The notes beneath the pieces are model-generated. The model was not told the DNA's origin, made no database searches, and saw only the letters and a list, made by a program, of their open reading frames with translations. Below, piece after piece: positions 54,590 to 63,372 of a stretch of DNA of 64,000 nucleotides (positions within the stretch are counted from its first letter, which is position 1; each line of letters starts with the position of its first letter). This stretch comes from Ignavibacteriales bacterium. Its GTDB lineage: Bacteria > Bacteroidota > Ignavibacteria > Ignavibacteriales > Ignavibacteriaceae. A program made the position numbers and the translations under genes. The DNA is taken from positions 62,001 to 126,000 of the forward strand of contig DPRR01000016.1 in the NCBI GenBank assembly GCA_003538625.1. The letters run 5' to 3'.

Positions 54590-54691
54590 TTAGCTTAATT
54601 CATCAAACTCTAATTTCTGCAAATCAGGATAAGTTGAACAGCCACTTATGAATAATATAAAAAACGGGATTACTAAAATTAATTTTTTCAT
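54590..54691 (-). CDS. Very small lipoprotein (33 residues)
   Basis: From the ATG at 54691 the protein is a lipoprotein signal ending FISGC (C18), followed by only about 15 residues. AGAAAAGAG precedes the start. An upstream ATG at 54784 lies inside the porin-like gene and would hide the signal peptide. It sits between the porin-like gene and a hydrolase gene in one operon, so translation is likely. It resembles small entericidin-like lipoproteins only in size. Confidence 0.6.
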   Translation of the reverse strand: MKKLILVIPFFILFISGCSTYPDLQKLEFDELS

Positions 54692-54713
54692 TTTGTACTC
54701 TTTTCTTATTAGA

Positions 54714-56264
54714 TCAGAACATAAGCCATTTAAATAAAAGAAATAGTGTATAAGGATTTTCAGGTCGTTCAGTGACATTTCCATTCATAATCGGACTGTC
54801 ATAAAAATCACCAAGCATTAAATATGCACCATGTAATTCAATATTCATAAAAACAGCAGGTTGATACACAACTTTAAAGTTTAGTTCTGTACCCACCATT
54901 GTTCCGCCATCCTGGGGTTCATATATACTTTGAGCAGCGGCTATACCAACTTTCCCGAAAAACTTATTCGGGATAAATGATTTTGAAAAATTTATTGTTC
55001 CGCCAATTTGCCCTAATCCTGTATTGGATAAATCACTAATAGCCGAGATATAACGGTTAACAACATTTCCGTGGGGATAAAGAATATAAGCACCTGTGCT
55101 TATATTTAATGCGCCGGGTGATCCCCATGTATTTCCAGTAATCACACCATTATATTTTTGATCATCAATACCGTTTTTATCGCCTGAAGCAAAAATTATA
55201 TCCATGGTAATTGCATCATCAGCAGTTTGACCATATTTATAGCCAGTTCTCAGATTTGCACCAATTCCTAAAATATCCGAAGCTTTTATATAAACACCAC
55301 TTTGTTCTGTTTTAACATTTCCAAAGTTGGCAACTGCATAGGCATTTAAACTCCATCTGCCTAAGAGAAATTCAGGATTATAATTTCCGTAAGTACCAAG
55401 CCACATAATGTCAGCCTTGTAAGGTAAACCTCCAAGTTTAAACCTAAAAGTACCATTATAATCATTAAGCGAGCTATTCAAGCCCTGCCCTAAAACAGAA
55501 ACTCCACCCTCGCCATTTCCACGATCGTAAATATACCAGAAAGACAGCCCCTGCTTCCATTCCGGCGTAATATCTCTTTCATACATAAGCTCCCAAAGTG
55601 CAACATCATCCAACTGATGAACATTATTTTCATACAACTGATAATATCCGGCTTTAAATCTTGAAAAATCCTGATCATTTCTTACAGATATTCCAACGGC
55701 ATCACTTCCCCAATACATTAATCGATAGGCTGTATTAGTCATTGTACTAACTGCGGTTCTGTACGGATTAAATGGAGTGTCAAACAATCGTTGCAATCCA
55801 AGATTAATAGCCCAGGTTTTCCAAGGAATTAATTCTAACTCAATATTTTGTGTTTGTATGTTTACTTGATCGGCACTGAATGCAGAACCAAAGTTACCAC
55901 CAACTCCATAGGAAGCATCTCCCCAGGTCCAATCAATTTCAAAAGATGCTCTTAATATTGCTTTTCCATCAAGTAATTTTGGTTGATAAATAAAGAATGG
56001 AATTAATCTCTGTTCAAAATAAAATGCTTGTGAACCTGTTGTTGTTGTATTACTGCTGAAAAGTCTTCCCACAATCTGACCTTTAAGAAGGTCATTATTT
56101 GCGTAATAATTTTGACTTACAGTGTGGTTATAAAAATAAGCTAAAGCTTGAAATTCATTAGCAGGATCAGGTGGCACTCTATGGTCATCAAAATTCCATA
56201 ACTGCTGTGCTGAAGCAACAGACAGAAACATAAGACTAATTACAAGTAGTTTGATAGTTTTCAT
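54714..56264 (-). CDS. Outer-membrane porin-like beta-barrel protein
   Basis: A 516-residue protein with a cleavable signal (FLSVASAQ). The mature part is rich in alternating aromatic/hydrophobic strands (for example AILRASFEIDWTW, TWAINLGLQRLF, WSLNAYAVANFGNV, MNIELHGAYLML) and ends in FKWLMF with a terminal phenylalanine, the signal for barrel insertion. It is probably a substrate channel for the acyl or carboxylate cluster. Family not identified more closely. A terminator lies between it and the lipoprotein gene upstream. Confidence 0.75.
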   Translation of the reverse strand: MKTIKLLVISLMFLSVASAQQLWNFDDHRVPPDPANEFQALAYFYNHTVSQNYYANNDLLKGQIVGRLFSSNTTTTGSQAFYFEQRLIPFFIYQPKLLDGKAILRASFEIDWTWGDASYGVGGNFGSAFSADQVNIQTQNIELELIPWKTWAINLGLQRLFDTPFNPYRTAVSTMTNTAYRLMYWGSDAVGISVRNDQDFSRFKAGYYQLYENNVHQLDDVALWELMYERDITPEWKQGLSFWYIYDRGNGEGGVSVLGQGLNSSLNDYNGTFRFKLGGLPYKADIMWLGTYGNYNPEFLLGRWSLNAYAVANFGNVKTEQSGVYIKASDILGIGANLRTGYKYGQTADDAITMDIIFASGDKNGIDDQKYNGVITGNTWGSPGALNISTGAYILYPHGNVVNRYISAISDLSNTGLGQIGGTINFSKSFIPNKFFGKVGIAAAQSIYEPQDGGTMVGTELNFKVVYQPAVFMNIELHGAYLMLGDFYDSPIMNGNVTERPENPYTLFLLFKWLMF

Positions 56265-56279
56265 CGTCTTACCTTTAAT

Positions 56280-56308
56280 AAAAAGGAGAATAAGTTTCCT
56301 TATTCTCC
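56280..56308 (-). terminator. Intrinsic terminator after the CarboxypepD_reg lipoprotein gene
   Basis: A perfect 10-base stem (GGAGAATAAG 56285-56294, loop TTTC, CTTATTCTCC 56299-56308) is followed, on the minus strand, by five T. It may act as an attenuator within the cluster, since the porin-like gene starts 16 bases further. Confidence 0.8.
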
Positions 56309-56320
56309 GTTATTTTAAAA

Positions 56321-57079
56321 TTATCTAACTCTTACATATTTCTGAATATTTATTGTACCAAGTGCACCTCCATTTGTACTTCCAAATCCAGCCTCTGGGG
56401 TAGGAGGGACATTCTGTGTCCCAGAAGTAAGAACTATTTCATATTGCATAAAATGAGGGTTTTGCGTTCTGTCTATTTCATAGATACCCTCAGAAGTAGC
56501 AGCAGAAGGAGTACTTTGATTTGTAATTATAGTATAAATATTTCCGACAGTGCTTTTTGCATTAGATATTGTACCTGTATAGTTAAGTACAGATGCATCA
56601 CCATTAATTTGCTTTACTGTGTATGATTTGTTTGCAAAAAACTCTGCATAAATAGTATCAACACCGCCACTTGCAGCAAAAATAATATCAAGTAATGGTG
56701 CGACATTTGTACCTGCTGAAACCCAAAGACCAGTAATTCCATCTTTTGCAGCAAAATCTAATGTAACATCCGAAGATAAATTACTTGTTTGTTTGTTGAT
56801 AGGTTCAAAATCAAAATCTGGAGTAACTGGTGTAACAGTAAAACTCAAACCACTTTCTAATCCAGTAAAGGAATATTTTCCGGTTGCGTCGGTTGTAGTG
56901 GAATCTGTTTTACCACCTGTTAGTCTTACTTTAACAGTTGCTAAAAAATTTCCAGATGCATCTGTAATAGTACCAGAAATTTTATATGTTGCTGCCGGGG
57001 GAGTGACTTCATCATCACTACAGCCTGCAAAGAACAATACGACGCTAAATAATAGCGCAAGAGCAAATAACTTTTTCAT
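56321..57079 (-). CDS. Lipoprotein with carboxypeptidase-regulatory-like (Ig-fold) domain
   Basis: A 252-residue lipoprotein; the lipobox is LFFAGC (C20), followed by SDDE, which may direct it to the outer surface. Residues about 31-110 form a CarboxypepD_reg domain with ISGTITDASGNFLATVKVRLTGG and TDATGKYSFTGLESG. The C-terminal 140 residues are not recognised. Such domains often bind glycans or partner barrel proteins. It lies between the acyl ligase and the porin-like gene. Confidence 0.8.
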   Translation of the reverse strand: MKKLFALALLFSVVLFFAGCSDDEVTPPAATYKISGTITDASGNFLATVKVRLTGGKTDSTTTDATGKYSFTGLESGLSFTVTPVTPDFDFEPINKQTSNLSSDVTLDFAAKDGITGLWVSAGTNVAPLLDIIFAASGGVDTIYAEFFANKSYTVKQINGDASVLNYTGTISNAKSTVGNIYTIITNQSTPSAATSEGIYEIDRTQNPHFMQYEIVLTSGTQNVPPTPEAGFGSTNGGALGTINIQKYVRVR

Positions 57080-57102
57080 GACTTCTCCTTTGTTTATATG
57101 AA

Positions 57103-58626
57103 TTAATTATTGAGTGAACGAATGTGCATTTGAATTAATTTCTTTTTATCAATCTTACCTGCTTCACTTTTTGGAAGCTCGGATAAAAATTCTACGTACT
57201 TTGGGATTTTATACTTTGCAAGGTTTCCTAAGCAGAATTCCTTGATTTCAATTTCATTTAATGTTTGATTGTCTTTTAAAACAATGTACGCTTTTCCAAC
57301 TTCCCCCCATTTTTCATCTTCTACTCCGATTACTGCAACTTCTTTAATCTTTTCATTTGTGTAGAGATAAGATTCAATTTCGGCAGGAAAAACATTTTCA
57401 CCACCGCTTATATACATGTTTTTTTTGCGATCAACTACATAGAAATAACCATCTTGATCTTGCTTTACTAAATCACCTGTGTGAAACCATCCATCTGTGA
57501 TTGTTTCTTTTGTCGCTTTTTCATTTCGCCAATAACCTGGAGTAACAACCGGGGACTTGAGCCATAACTCTCCAACTTCATCGGCAGCACATTCGGTTTT
57601 ATCCTCTTTAACAATTTTTGCATCGATATAAAAATTTGAAAATCCAATTGATCCTTTTTTTCTTATTGCATCATCCTGATGAAGAGAAAAACAATTTGGT
57701 CCAACTTCTGTGAGCCCAAATCCTTGTCTTATAAAAACACCTTTGTTGTGCCAGGTATTTATTAATGGAATCGGCATTGGTGCACCACCTACAATTGCAT
57801 AACGGACAGAAGATAGATCAACTTTATTAAAGTAAGGAGAATCAGCCATCATCTGAAGCATTGTTGGAACTCCGAAAAGTATTGTTGCTTTTTCTTTTTC
57901 CATTAATTGCAAAATCAAATCAGCATCAAATTGTGTTAGCAATGTATGTGATGCACCGTGATGCAAGAATGGAGTGAATAAAACATTCCAACCACCTGTG
58001 TGAAAGAAAGGTGCAAAACTTTGTGTATGATCACTCGAGTGAAGATCTAGACGTAAGCCTGTGTTGATGGAATTCCAGAAAAGCATTTTATGAGTAATGA
58101 TAACGCCTTTAGAAAGTCCCGTTGTACCAGCGGTAAAGAGAATCATTACAGCATCATCTTCAGTAAAGATCTCTTTTGATGTAAAATTTGATTTGATATT
58201 ATTTTCTAAAAGGAACTTACTTATTTCAGAAAGTTTGTTTACAACTGCTATTTTATTAACAGATGAAAGTTTTGGAATATGATCAGCGAACTCTTCATCA
58301 TAAAAAAATAATTTTGGGTCAGCATCATAAATTAGTATATCAAGTTCGCGTGGCATCAATCTGAAATTTAGCGGAACAAGCAATGCACCAATTTTTATAC
58401 AAGCAAGAAATAGAATTACATGTTCAGCTTTATTTTTTGAATAGATAGCAATGCGATCGCCTTTTTTAATCTTGTATTGATCAACAAGGTAAGAGGCAAG
58501 AGAATTAGTTCTTAAATTAAAATCGGAGTAACTCCACTGCATATCACGTTGATGTTCTCGTAAAAACATTCTGTTAGGTGTGTAAGTTGCCCATTTGGCA
58601 AGCCAGTCTGTTTGAAAATTATGCAT
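57103..58626 (-). CDS. AMP-forming acyl-CoA synthetase (fatty acid/carboxylate CoA ligase)
   Basis: A 507-residue ANL-superfamily enzyme. The ATP loop is TAGTTGLSKG (about 165-174), with Ala and Ser in place of the commoner Ser and Pro. The motifs GFGLTEVGPN, GWFHTGDLVKQDQDGYFYVVDRKK and the C-terminal PKSEAGKIDKKKL with the adenylation lysine are present. It activates a carboxylic acid as an acyl-CoA. Its start overlaps the symporter gene by 8 bases, so uptake and activation are likely coupled. Confidence 0.92.
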   Translation of the reverse strand: MHNFQTDWLAKWATYTPNRMFLREHQRDMQWSYSDFNLRTNSLASYLVDQYKIKKGDRIAIYSKNKAEHVILFLACIKIGALLVPLNFRLMPRELDILIYDADPKLFFYDEEFADHIPKLSSVNKIAVVNKLSEISKFLLENNIKSNFTSKEIFTEDDAVMILFTAGTTGLSKGVIITHKMLFWNSINTGLRLDLHSSDHTQSFAPFFHTGGWNVLFTPFLHHGASHTLLTQFDADLILQLMEKEKATILFGVPTMLQMMADSPYFNKVDLSSVRYAIVGGAPMPIPLINTWHNKGVFIRQGFGLTEVGPNCFSLHQDDAIRKKGSIGFSNFYIDAKIVKEDKTECAADEVGELWLKSPVVTPGYWRNEKATKETITDGWFHTGDLVKQDQDGYFYVVDRKKNMYISGGENVFPAEIESYLYTNEKIKEVAVIGVEDEKWGEVGKAYIVLKDNQTLNEIEIKEFCLGNLAKYKIPKYVEFLSELPKSEAGKIDKKKLIQMHIRSLNN

Positions 58627-60136
58627 CAGCTTTTCTCCTTGTAAAGAAGTAAACTAATCCACCAGATATAATTGATGCGGTGATTGCCATCGCTGCTGAA
58701 ACTCCGGGATTTTGTCCGGTTGCAATGCTAAATGGCACGCTAAGATTTCCGTAGAAGTAACTAAAGTGAACAACTATCGCAACTAAAGATGCGGTTATAA
58801 CTGCTGCTTTTTGTGTGTCTTTTAAAAACATTCCAAATAAAATTGGAACAAACGCAGCAGAGAAGTAAGCATACACTCCGTTCTGTGCAAATATTCCTAC
58901 ACTTAAATTCGGGTTTGTTAGTTGATCATAAGATAGAAAGATTGAGATAATTCCAATGGCAACAATTACAATTCTATTTGTAACTATTGTAGTTGATGAA
59001 TTTTTCTTTTCATCTTTTGGAAAATATTTTCCAAGCAGTGGTTTGATAATATCTGCTGTAATAGATGTTGAAACGGATTGGATTAATCCTTCAAGTGTGG
59101 AAATACCCGCTGAGATTAATCCTAATACAACAATTAACCCAATGTAAACTGGAAACTCACGAACGACGTAAGCGGAAACAACACCATCTAATTTTAATGG
59201 AACGCCATTTACGGTTAGATCAGGGAAAACTATTCTTGCATAGAGTCCAGTTATAACAACAATAAAGAATAACATTTGCGTAATAATACCGGCAGTTAAA
59301 TACTTATTAACATCTTTATCAGTTTTTAAAAGTAAAGATTTTGTAATGATGTGAGGCTGGCAAACTATTGCAACACCAATTACAATTTGAGTAAAAATAA
59401 TTTCAAAATAATCTCTAAAAAGAAAACTTGTTTCGTTTGTGGGCTGCGTAAGTTTAGGATCAATTGCAGATAGTTTTTCAAGAAATCCATGAATTCCGTT
59501 TGAGAAATGTTCATAACCTGAACCAAGAAGAATAAATGCAACAACTATCATAATTACGGCTTGTACAGTATTTGTGTAAACCATTGAGTTTGCACCACCA
59601 AACATCATATAACCAAAAATGAAAACTACAAGTCCGATTAAAACAGAGAGTTCGCTAGCGTTTAGTGTTTTGGATAGAACTTTTGTTAGTCCAACGCAAA
59701 TCAAAACTATAAAAGTGATAAGTAATAACGTAAGGAATGCAAAAAATAAAGCATAGCCTTTGCTCTTATATCTTGTACCCATCCACTGAGCCATTGTTAA
59801 TGCTTTAACACTGCTACCGTGCTTGCGAAAACCCTTGGTTAGCAAAACTAGTGAAACCATTGCTGCGACAGGCATAACAAAAGCATAAGAAATTACTCCG
59901 CTTATTCCATAGTAAGCTATAAAACCCGGATTGATTATAAATGTTGCTGCACTCGTCATAGAAGCAGCAAGTGCTAACCCAACAGCAATAGGAGAAAACG
60001 CAATATTACCAACAGCGTAATCACTTATGTTTTTAATTTTGAGAGCACCGCGAATTACAAAAAATAAAATCACAGCGCTGTAAGTGATTACGAGAATCCA
60101 TCCGGCAGTTACAAGTTCTTTAGAAGCAATATCCAT
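58619..60136 (-). CDS. Sodium:solute symporter family transporter
   Basis: A 505-residue protein with about 13 helices of the SSS family. Recognisable are SDYAVGNIAFSPIAVGLALAASMTSAATFI near the N-terminus and LISAGISTLEGLIQSVSTSITADI in the later half, the Na+-site region. Members carry pantothenate, proline or short carboxylates. In this setting, next to an acyl-CoA ligase, a monocarboxylate is plausible. Start and neighbour overlap show operon structure. Confidence 0.9.
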   Translation of the reverse strand: MDIASKELVTAGWILVITYSAVILFFVIRGALKIKNISDYAVGNIAFSPIAVGLALAASMTSAATFIINPGFIAYYGISGVISYAFVMPVAAMVSLVLLTKGFRKHGSSVKALTMAQWMGTRYKSKGYALFFAFLTLLLITFIVLICVGLTKVLSKTLNASELSVLIGLVVFIFGYMMFGGANSMVYTNTVQAVIMIVVAFILLGSGYEHFSNGIHGFLEKLSAIDPKLTQPTNETSFLFRDYFEIIFTQIVIGVAIVCQPHIITKSLLLKTDKDVNKYLTAGIITQMLFFIVVITGLYARIVFPDLTVNGVPLKLDGVVSAYVVREFPVYIGLIVVLGLISAGISTLEGLIQSVSTSITADIIKPLLGKYFPKDEKKNSSTTIVTNRIVIVAIGIISIFLSYDQLTNPNLSVGIFAQNGVYAYFSAAFVPILFGMFLKDTQKAAVITASLVAIVVHFSYFYGNLSVPFSIATGQNPGVSAAMAITASIISGGLVYFFTRRKADA

Positions 60137-60153
60137 AAATGATATTTATATTT

Positions 60154-61146
60154 TTACATTTTAAAAATTGATAGAGCAAATGCTAATCCGCCACCAGAAC
60201 CAATGAATAAAATTAAATCTCCTTTTTTGATTAAACCTTTTCTATTCGCATCATCAAAAGCCATTGGTATGCAGGCAGAACCTGTATAACCAAAGTATTC
60301 CATAATCGTATGACCTTTAGATCTGTCAACTGCAAGATTATCAAGTGTTTCCCAGATAGAATTAATATTTATCTGTGTAATGAAGTAATGATTAATATCT
60401 TTTGGTTTTATATTAATTTCATCACAGGCTTCTTTAATCATTCGTGTCCAGGTTATAGGATTTGTTTCCTTAGGAAATTTTTTAATGAACTTTAATAAGT
60501 GATCTTTATTATCTAAAACTTTTTGAGTAACGGGCATATGAGTTCCACCTGCATAAATTCCCATCCAGTCACAATATTGTCCCTCAGTATAAAGTTTGCT
60601 TGTAAGAAATCCTTCTAATTCATTTTCTGTTGATGTGAGAAGAACACCTGCGGCTCCATCAGCAAAAAGCGTTACTGTTTTTTTGTCTGCAAGATTTAGA
60701 TATTTGCTCATAGCATAAGCACCGATAACAAGCACCTTATTATACTTTTTATCCGAGCGAATATATTTTGATGCAATATCAAGTGCGGTTACAAAACCAG
60801 CACAAGCAGTATTAACATCAAAAGTGCCAGCCTTAATTGCACCAATTCTAAATTGTACTACCGATGCAGTAGAGGGAGAAATATATTCCGGTGTATCAGT
60901 TGCAATGATTAACAAATCAAGTTCATCTGTTTTTACTTTAGCATTTTCTAAAATTACTTGTGCTGCTTCAACACAAAGATCAGCAGTCGATTGATTTTCA
61001 TTGCACCATCTTCGCTCTTTAATTGTAAGATTTTCACGAAGCCAGGTATCAACATCTTCCCCAAGCAATTCGTTGAAATAAGAATTTGGAACTACTCTTT
61101 CAGGAACAAACATTCCAGAGGAAACTATTTGAGCATTTCTCATCAT
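60154..61146 (-). CDS. KAS III-like (FabH-type thiolase-fold) enzyme with altered catalytic triad
   Basis: A 330-residue thiolase-superfamily protein. The active-site cysteine C115 is in NTACAGF, and GGGLAF closes the fold. In canonical FabH the triad is completed by His in PHQAN and Asn in GNTSAAS. Here these positions align with ITQIN (T257) and GYTGSAC (Y287). The protein may therefore not perform decarboxylative condensation by the usual route, and might be an acyltransferase or a different Claisen enzyme. It overlaps the FabG-like gene by 4 bases. Confidence 0.85.
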   Translation of the reverse strand: MMRNAQIVSSGMFVPERVVPNSYFNELLGEDVDTWLRENLTIKERRWCNENQSTADLCVEAAQVILENAKVKTDELDLLIIATDTPEYISPSTASVVQFRIGAIKAGTFDVNTACAGFVTALDIASKYIRSDKKYNKVLVIGAYAMSKYLNLADKKTVTLFADGAAGVLLTSTENELEGFLTSKLYTEGQYCDWMGIYAGGTHMPVTQKVLDNKDHLLKFIKKFPKETNPITWTRMIKEACDEINIKPKDINHYFITQININSIWETLDNLAVDRSKGHTIMEYFGYTGSACIPMAFDDANRKGLIKKGDLILFIGSGGGLAFALSIFKM

Positions 61147-61886
61147 AAAACTAGTCCACCATCAACACTTAACACAGTTCCGGTTATATATTTTGCTTCA
61201 TCACTTACTAAAAACAAATATGCATTTGCAATATCTTCTGGATCACCAAGTTTGCCAAGCGGAGTTTTTTCTTTTAACATTTCAATCACTTTTTCAGGAA
61301 CAGTTTCTACCATTTCCGTGGCAATAAAGCCTGGAGCCACTGCATTAACATTTATTCCTTTTCTGCCTAACTCACGTGCCCAAACTTTTGTCATACCAAT
61401 TATACCCGATTTTGTAGCAACATAGTTTGTCTGTCCAAAATTTCCGTACAATCCAACAACAGAAGAAGTGTTAACAATTTTACCGGACTTATTTTCAACC
61501 ATAATTGGAGCAACTGCTTTGGTGCAATTAAAAACTCCTGTTAGATTAACATCAATAACCTGTTTCCATTGTTCAGCGGTCATTTTAAGAAGAGAAGCAT
61601 CACGTGTAATTCCAGCATTGTTAATAAGAATATCAATTTTTTTATGCTTCTCAACAATATTTTTTGCTGCCTCAGTTACTGACTCTAAACTTGTTACATC
61701 AACTTTTTGAAATTCAATTTTGTTGCTGAGACTTTTTAACTCTGAAATTGTTGAATTTGCTTTCTCTTCATTAACATCCCAAATAGTAACTGTTGCACCT
61801 TCTTCAGCAAAACGTTTAACAGTTGCTTTACCAATTCCTTGTGCACCGCCGGTTATAACAGCTATTTTGTTTTCTAATCTTTTCAT
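61143..61886 (-). CDS. FabG-like 3-oxoacyl reductase (short-chain dehydrogenase)
   Basis: A 247-residue classical SDR close to 3-oxoacyl-ACP reductase. TGGAQGIG at 12-19 binds NADP(H); NNAGITRD at 89-96 and the catalytic N114, S141/S142, Y155 and K159 are present; the ending GTVLSVDGGLVL is typical. Since it forms a gene pair with the KAS III-like protein, it probably reduces the keto product of that enzyme or oxidises a 3-hydroxyacyl substrate. A palindromic operator-like site lies 22 bases upstream. Confidence 0.88.
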   Translation of the reverse strand: MKRLENKIAVITGGAQGIGKATVKRFAEEGATVTIWDVNEEKANSTISELKSLSNKIEFQKVDVTSLESVTEAAKNIVEKHKKIDILINNAGITRDASLLKMTAEQWKQVIDVNLTGVFNCTKAVAPIMVENKSGKIVNTSSVVGLYGNFGQTNYVATKSGIIGMTKVWARELGRKGINVNAVAPGFIATEMVETVPEKVIEMLKEKTPLGKLGDPEDIANAYLFLVSDEAKYITGTVLSVDGGLVL

Positions 61887-61907
61887 TTGATTTTCTTAAG
61901 TTTTTAA

Positions 61908-61927
61908 CGTTTGAAAATTATCAAACG
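61908..61927. promoter_or_regulatory. Operator-like palindrome upstream of the FabG-like gene
   Basis: CGTTTGA, 6 bases, TCAAACG: a perfect 7-base inverted repeat. The same motif occurs at 62451-62470 before the regulator gene. It probably binds the GbsR/MarR-type protein encoded between the two sites. Confidence 0.7.
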
Positions 61928-61950
61928 ACGATTTAAAATTTTTTGATTTT

Positions 61951-62439
61951 TTATTTGTAAATCTTTTTTCTTTCTTTTGTCCAGGCAGTAAGAAAACTGT
62001 TAAAATGGATTTCCATTAAGAGATAAAACTTTTCCATCTCCACCATCCGCTGGTCAACAGGATGAAGGGATCCGTTCTTTGCTGATTTGACTTTTTCTTT
62101 TAACTGCTTTGCAATACGAGTATTGTTTTTGATCAGCTCAAGATTATTACGGAAAGCATGTTCAAACACTTCAGGTTCAACTTCATAAAAATCTTTTCTG
62201 TTATTTCCTGGCATCCAAACTTTGCGGATAAGATGTTTATCTCGAAGTCTTCTTACAAGTTGACTGATTGGACCTTTGCTTCTTCCCAGCTGTTTTGTTA
62301 TTTCATCAAGTGATAAAGGTTCAGGGGAGAAGAGGAGAAGTGCGATGATATGACCCATTAGCTTGCTTAACCCGAATGCTTTATAAGCATCACCAAAGCG
62401 CTGAATCAGTTCTTTTTTAATTTTTTCTTCGGTTGTCAT
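61951..62439 (-). CDS. GbsR/MarR-type winged-helix transcriptional regulator
   Basis: A 162-residue protein. The winged helix is seen in GLSKLMGHIIALLLFSPEPLSLDEITKQLGRSKGPISQLVRRLRDKHLIRKV, with the recognition helix around SKGPISQLVRRL, followed by the wing GNNRKDFYEVEPE. The C-terminal helices would form a dimer. It is upstream of and on the same strand as the acyl cluster, with matching palindromes before its own start and before the next gene, which implies autoregulation. The ligand is probably an acyl-CoA or carboxylate; this is inferred. Confidence 0.85.
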   Translation of the reverse strand: MTTEEKIKKELIQRFGDAYKAFGLSKLMGHIIALLLFSPEPLSLDEITKQLGRSKGPISQLVRRLRDKHLIRKVWMPGNNRKDFYEVEPEVFEHAFRNNLELIKNNTRIAKQLKEKVKSAKNGSLHPVDQRMVEMEKFYLLMEIHFNSFLTAWTKERKKIYK

Positions 62440-62450
62440 TTAGATTTTAA

Positions 62451-62470
62451 CTTTTGAAATTTTTCAAACG
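62451..62470. promoter_or_regulatory. Operator-like palindrome upstream of the regulator gene
   Basis: CTTTTGA, 6 bases, TCAAACG: same architecture as 61908-61927, differing at one arm base (T for G). It ends 12 bases from the regulator start codon, so it probably overlaps the promoter or ribosome binding site. Confidence 0.65.
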
Positions 62471-62542
62471 TTAAAAACTTAACGCGAATTTCTTTTAAAG
62501 TCAAGAAAAACTTGTCTGATTATAAATTTAATTTTTTAGAAG

Positions 62543-63292
62543 CTACAGAGTGGATTTCAGTTTTGTTAGTCCGGTTTTGCTTACCGGCAGTTCTTTACCG
62601 TTCTTTAAAACTAATCGATAGGATTCTGTGTCTGTTTGTTCCAGGTGCTGCAGAAAATCCAGGTTGATTATATACGATCTATGAATACGGACAAATTGAT
62701 TTTCATTTAAATGATTTTCAAAGTACTTCATAGTTTTTTGTTTTAGGAATCTTCCTTTTTCAGAATTGATCAGAACATAATCATCCTGTGCTTCAATCCA
62801 TTTAATTTCTTCAACGGGTATAATTGTTATCTTACTTCCATCTTTAATCACAACACGCTCAAGAAATTCAATTTTTTCATCTCTGTTTTTTATGATATTT
62901 TCAATTGCTGAGTTTTGCTGGAATCTATCGCCTAATTGAGAAATAGCTTTTTGTAATGCATTCGAAAATCGTTCTTCTGAAAAAGGTTTTAAAAGATAGT
63001 CAACAGCACTAACCTCAAAGGCTTTGATTGCAAAGTGATCATAAGCAGTGGTAAAAATAATTATCGGAGGGTCTTCCAGAAGTTCGAGCATTTCAAAGCC
63101 GTTTAATTTTGGCATCTGGATATCCAGAAAAATAAGATCTGGCTTCAATTCATTTATCTTTTTTATTGCATCAAATCCATTTGAACATTCGGCAAGAATT
63201 TCAACATCGCTTCTGTTTGCCAGATAATTTTTGGTAATCTGTCTAGCAAGCGATTCATCATCAATGATAATAATTTTTATTTTGTCCTTCAT
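62543..63292 (-). CDS. LytTR-family response regulator
   Basis: A 249-residue response regulator. The receiver domain (about 5-120) has the acidic pair DD at 11-12, phospho-acceptor D57 in LIFLDIQMPKLNG, the threonine in FTTAYD and K103 in LLKPFSEE. The C-terminal LytTR DNA-binding domain (about 145-249) contains VEEIKWIEAQDDYVLI and VRIHRSYIINLDFLQHLEQ. Its cognate kinase is the truncated gene at 63815-64000; 522 bases of a repeat-bounded element lie between them. Confidence 0.92.
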   Translation of the reverse strand: MKDKIKIIIIDDESLARQITKNYLANRSDVEILAECSNGFDAIKKINELKPDLIFLDIQMPKLNGFEMLELLEDPPIIIFTTAYDHFAIKAFEVSAVDYLLKPFSEERFSNALQKAISQLGDRFQQNSAIENIIKNRDEKIEFLERVVIKDGSKITIIPVEEIKWIEAQDDYVLINSEKGRFLKQKTMKYFENHLNENQFVRIHRSYIINLDFLQHLEQTDTESYRLVLKNGKELPVSKTGLTKLKSTL

Positions 63293-63303
63293 ATTCTTTC
63301 CTG

Positions 63304-63365
63304 AATTAGTGCTAAATTCGTGTTAATTAGTGGAAGAAAAGAACCGCCACGAATTAACACGAATT
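63304..63365. repeat. Left palindromic repeat of the GxxExxY element
   Basis: Arms AATTCGTGTTAATTAGTGG (63315-63333) and CCACGAATTAACACGAATT (63347-63365), 13-base loop, one arm mismatch. The preceding bases AATTAGTG repeat part of the arm. Confidence 0.85.
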
Positions 63366-63372
63366 TCACGAA

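Noticed and set aside
54692..54784. Upstream ATG extension of the 33-residue lipoprotein
   Set aside because: The extension overlaps the porin-like gene and would bury the lipoprotein signal 31 residues from the N-terminus.
52641..61886. KAS III-like, alpha/beta hydrolase, AMP ligase and SDR genes as an OleABCD long-chain olefin pathway
   Set aside because: The SDR is a short FabG-type enzyme rather than an extended OleD-type, the ligase has ordinary acyl-CoA ligase motifs, and the KAS III-like protein lacks the His and Asn that OleA needs. The gene types are similar but the pathway is not supported.
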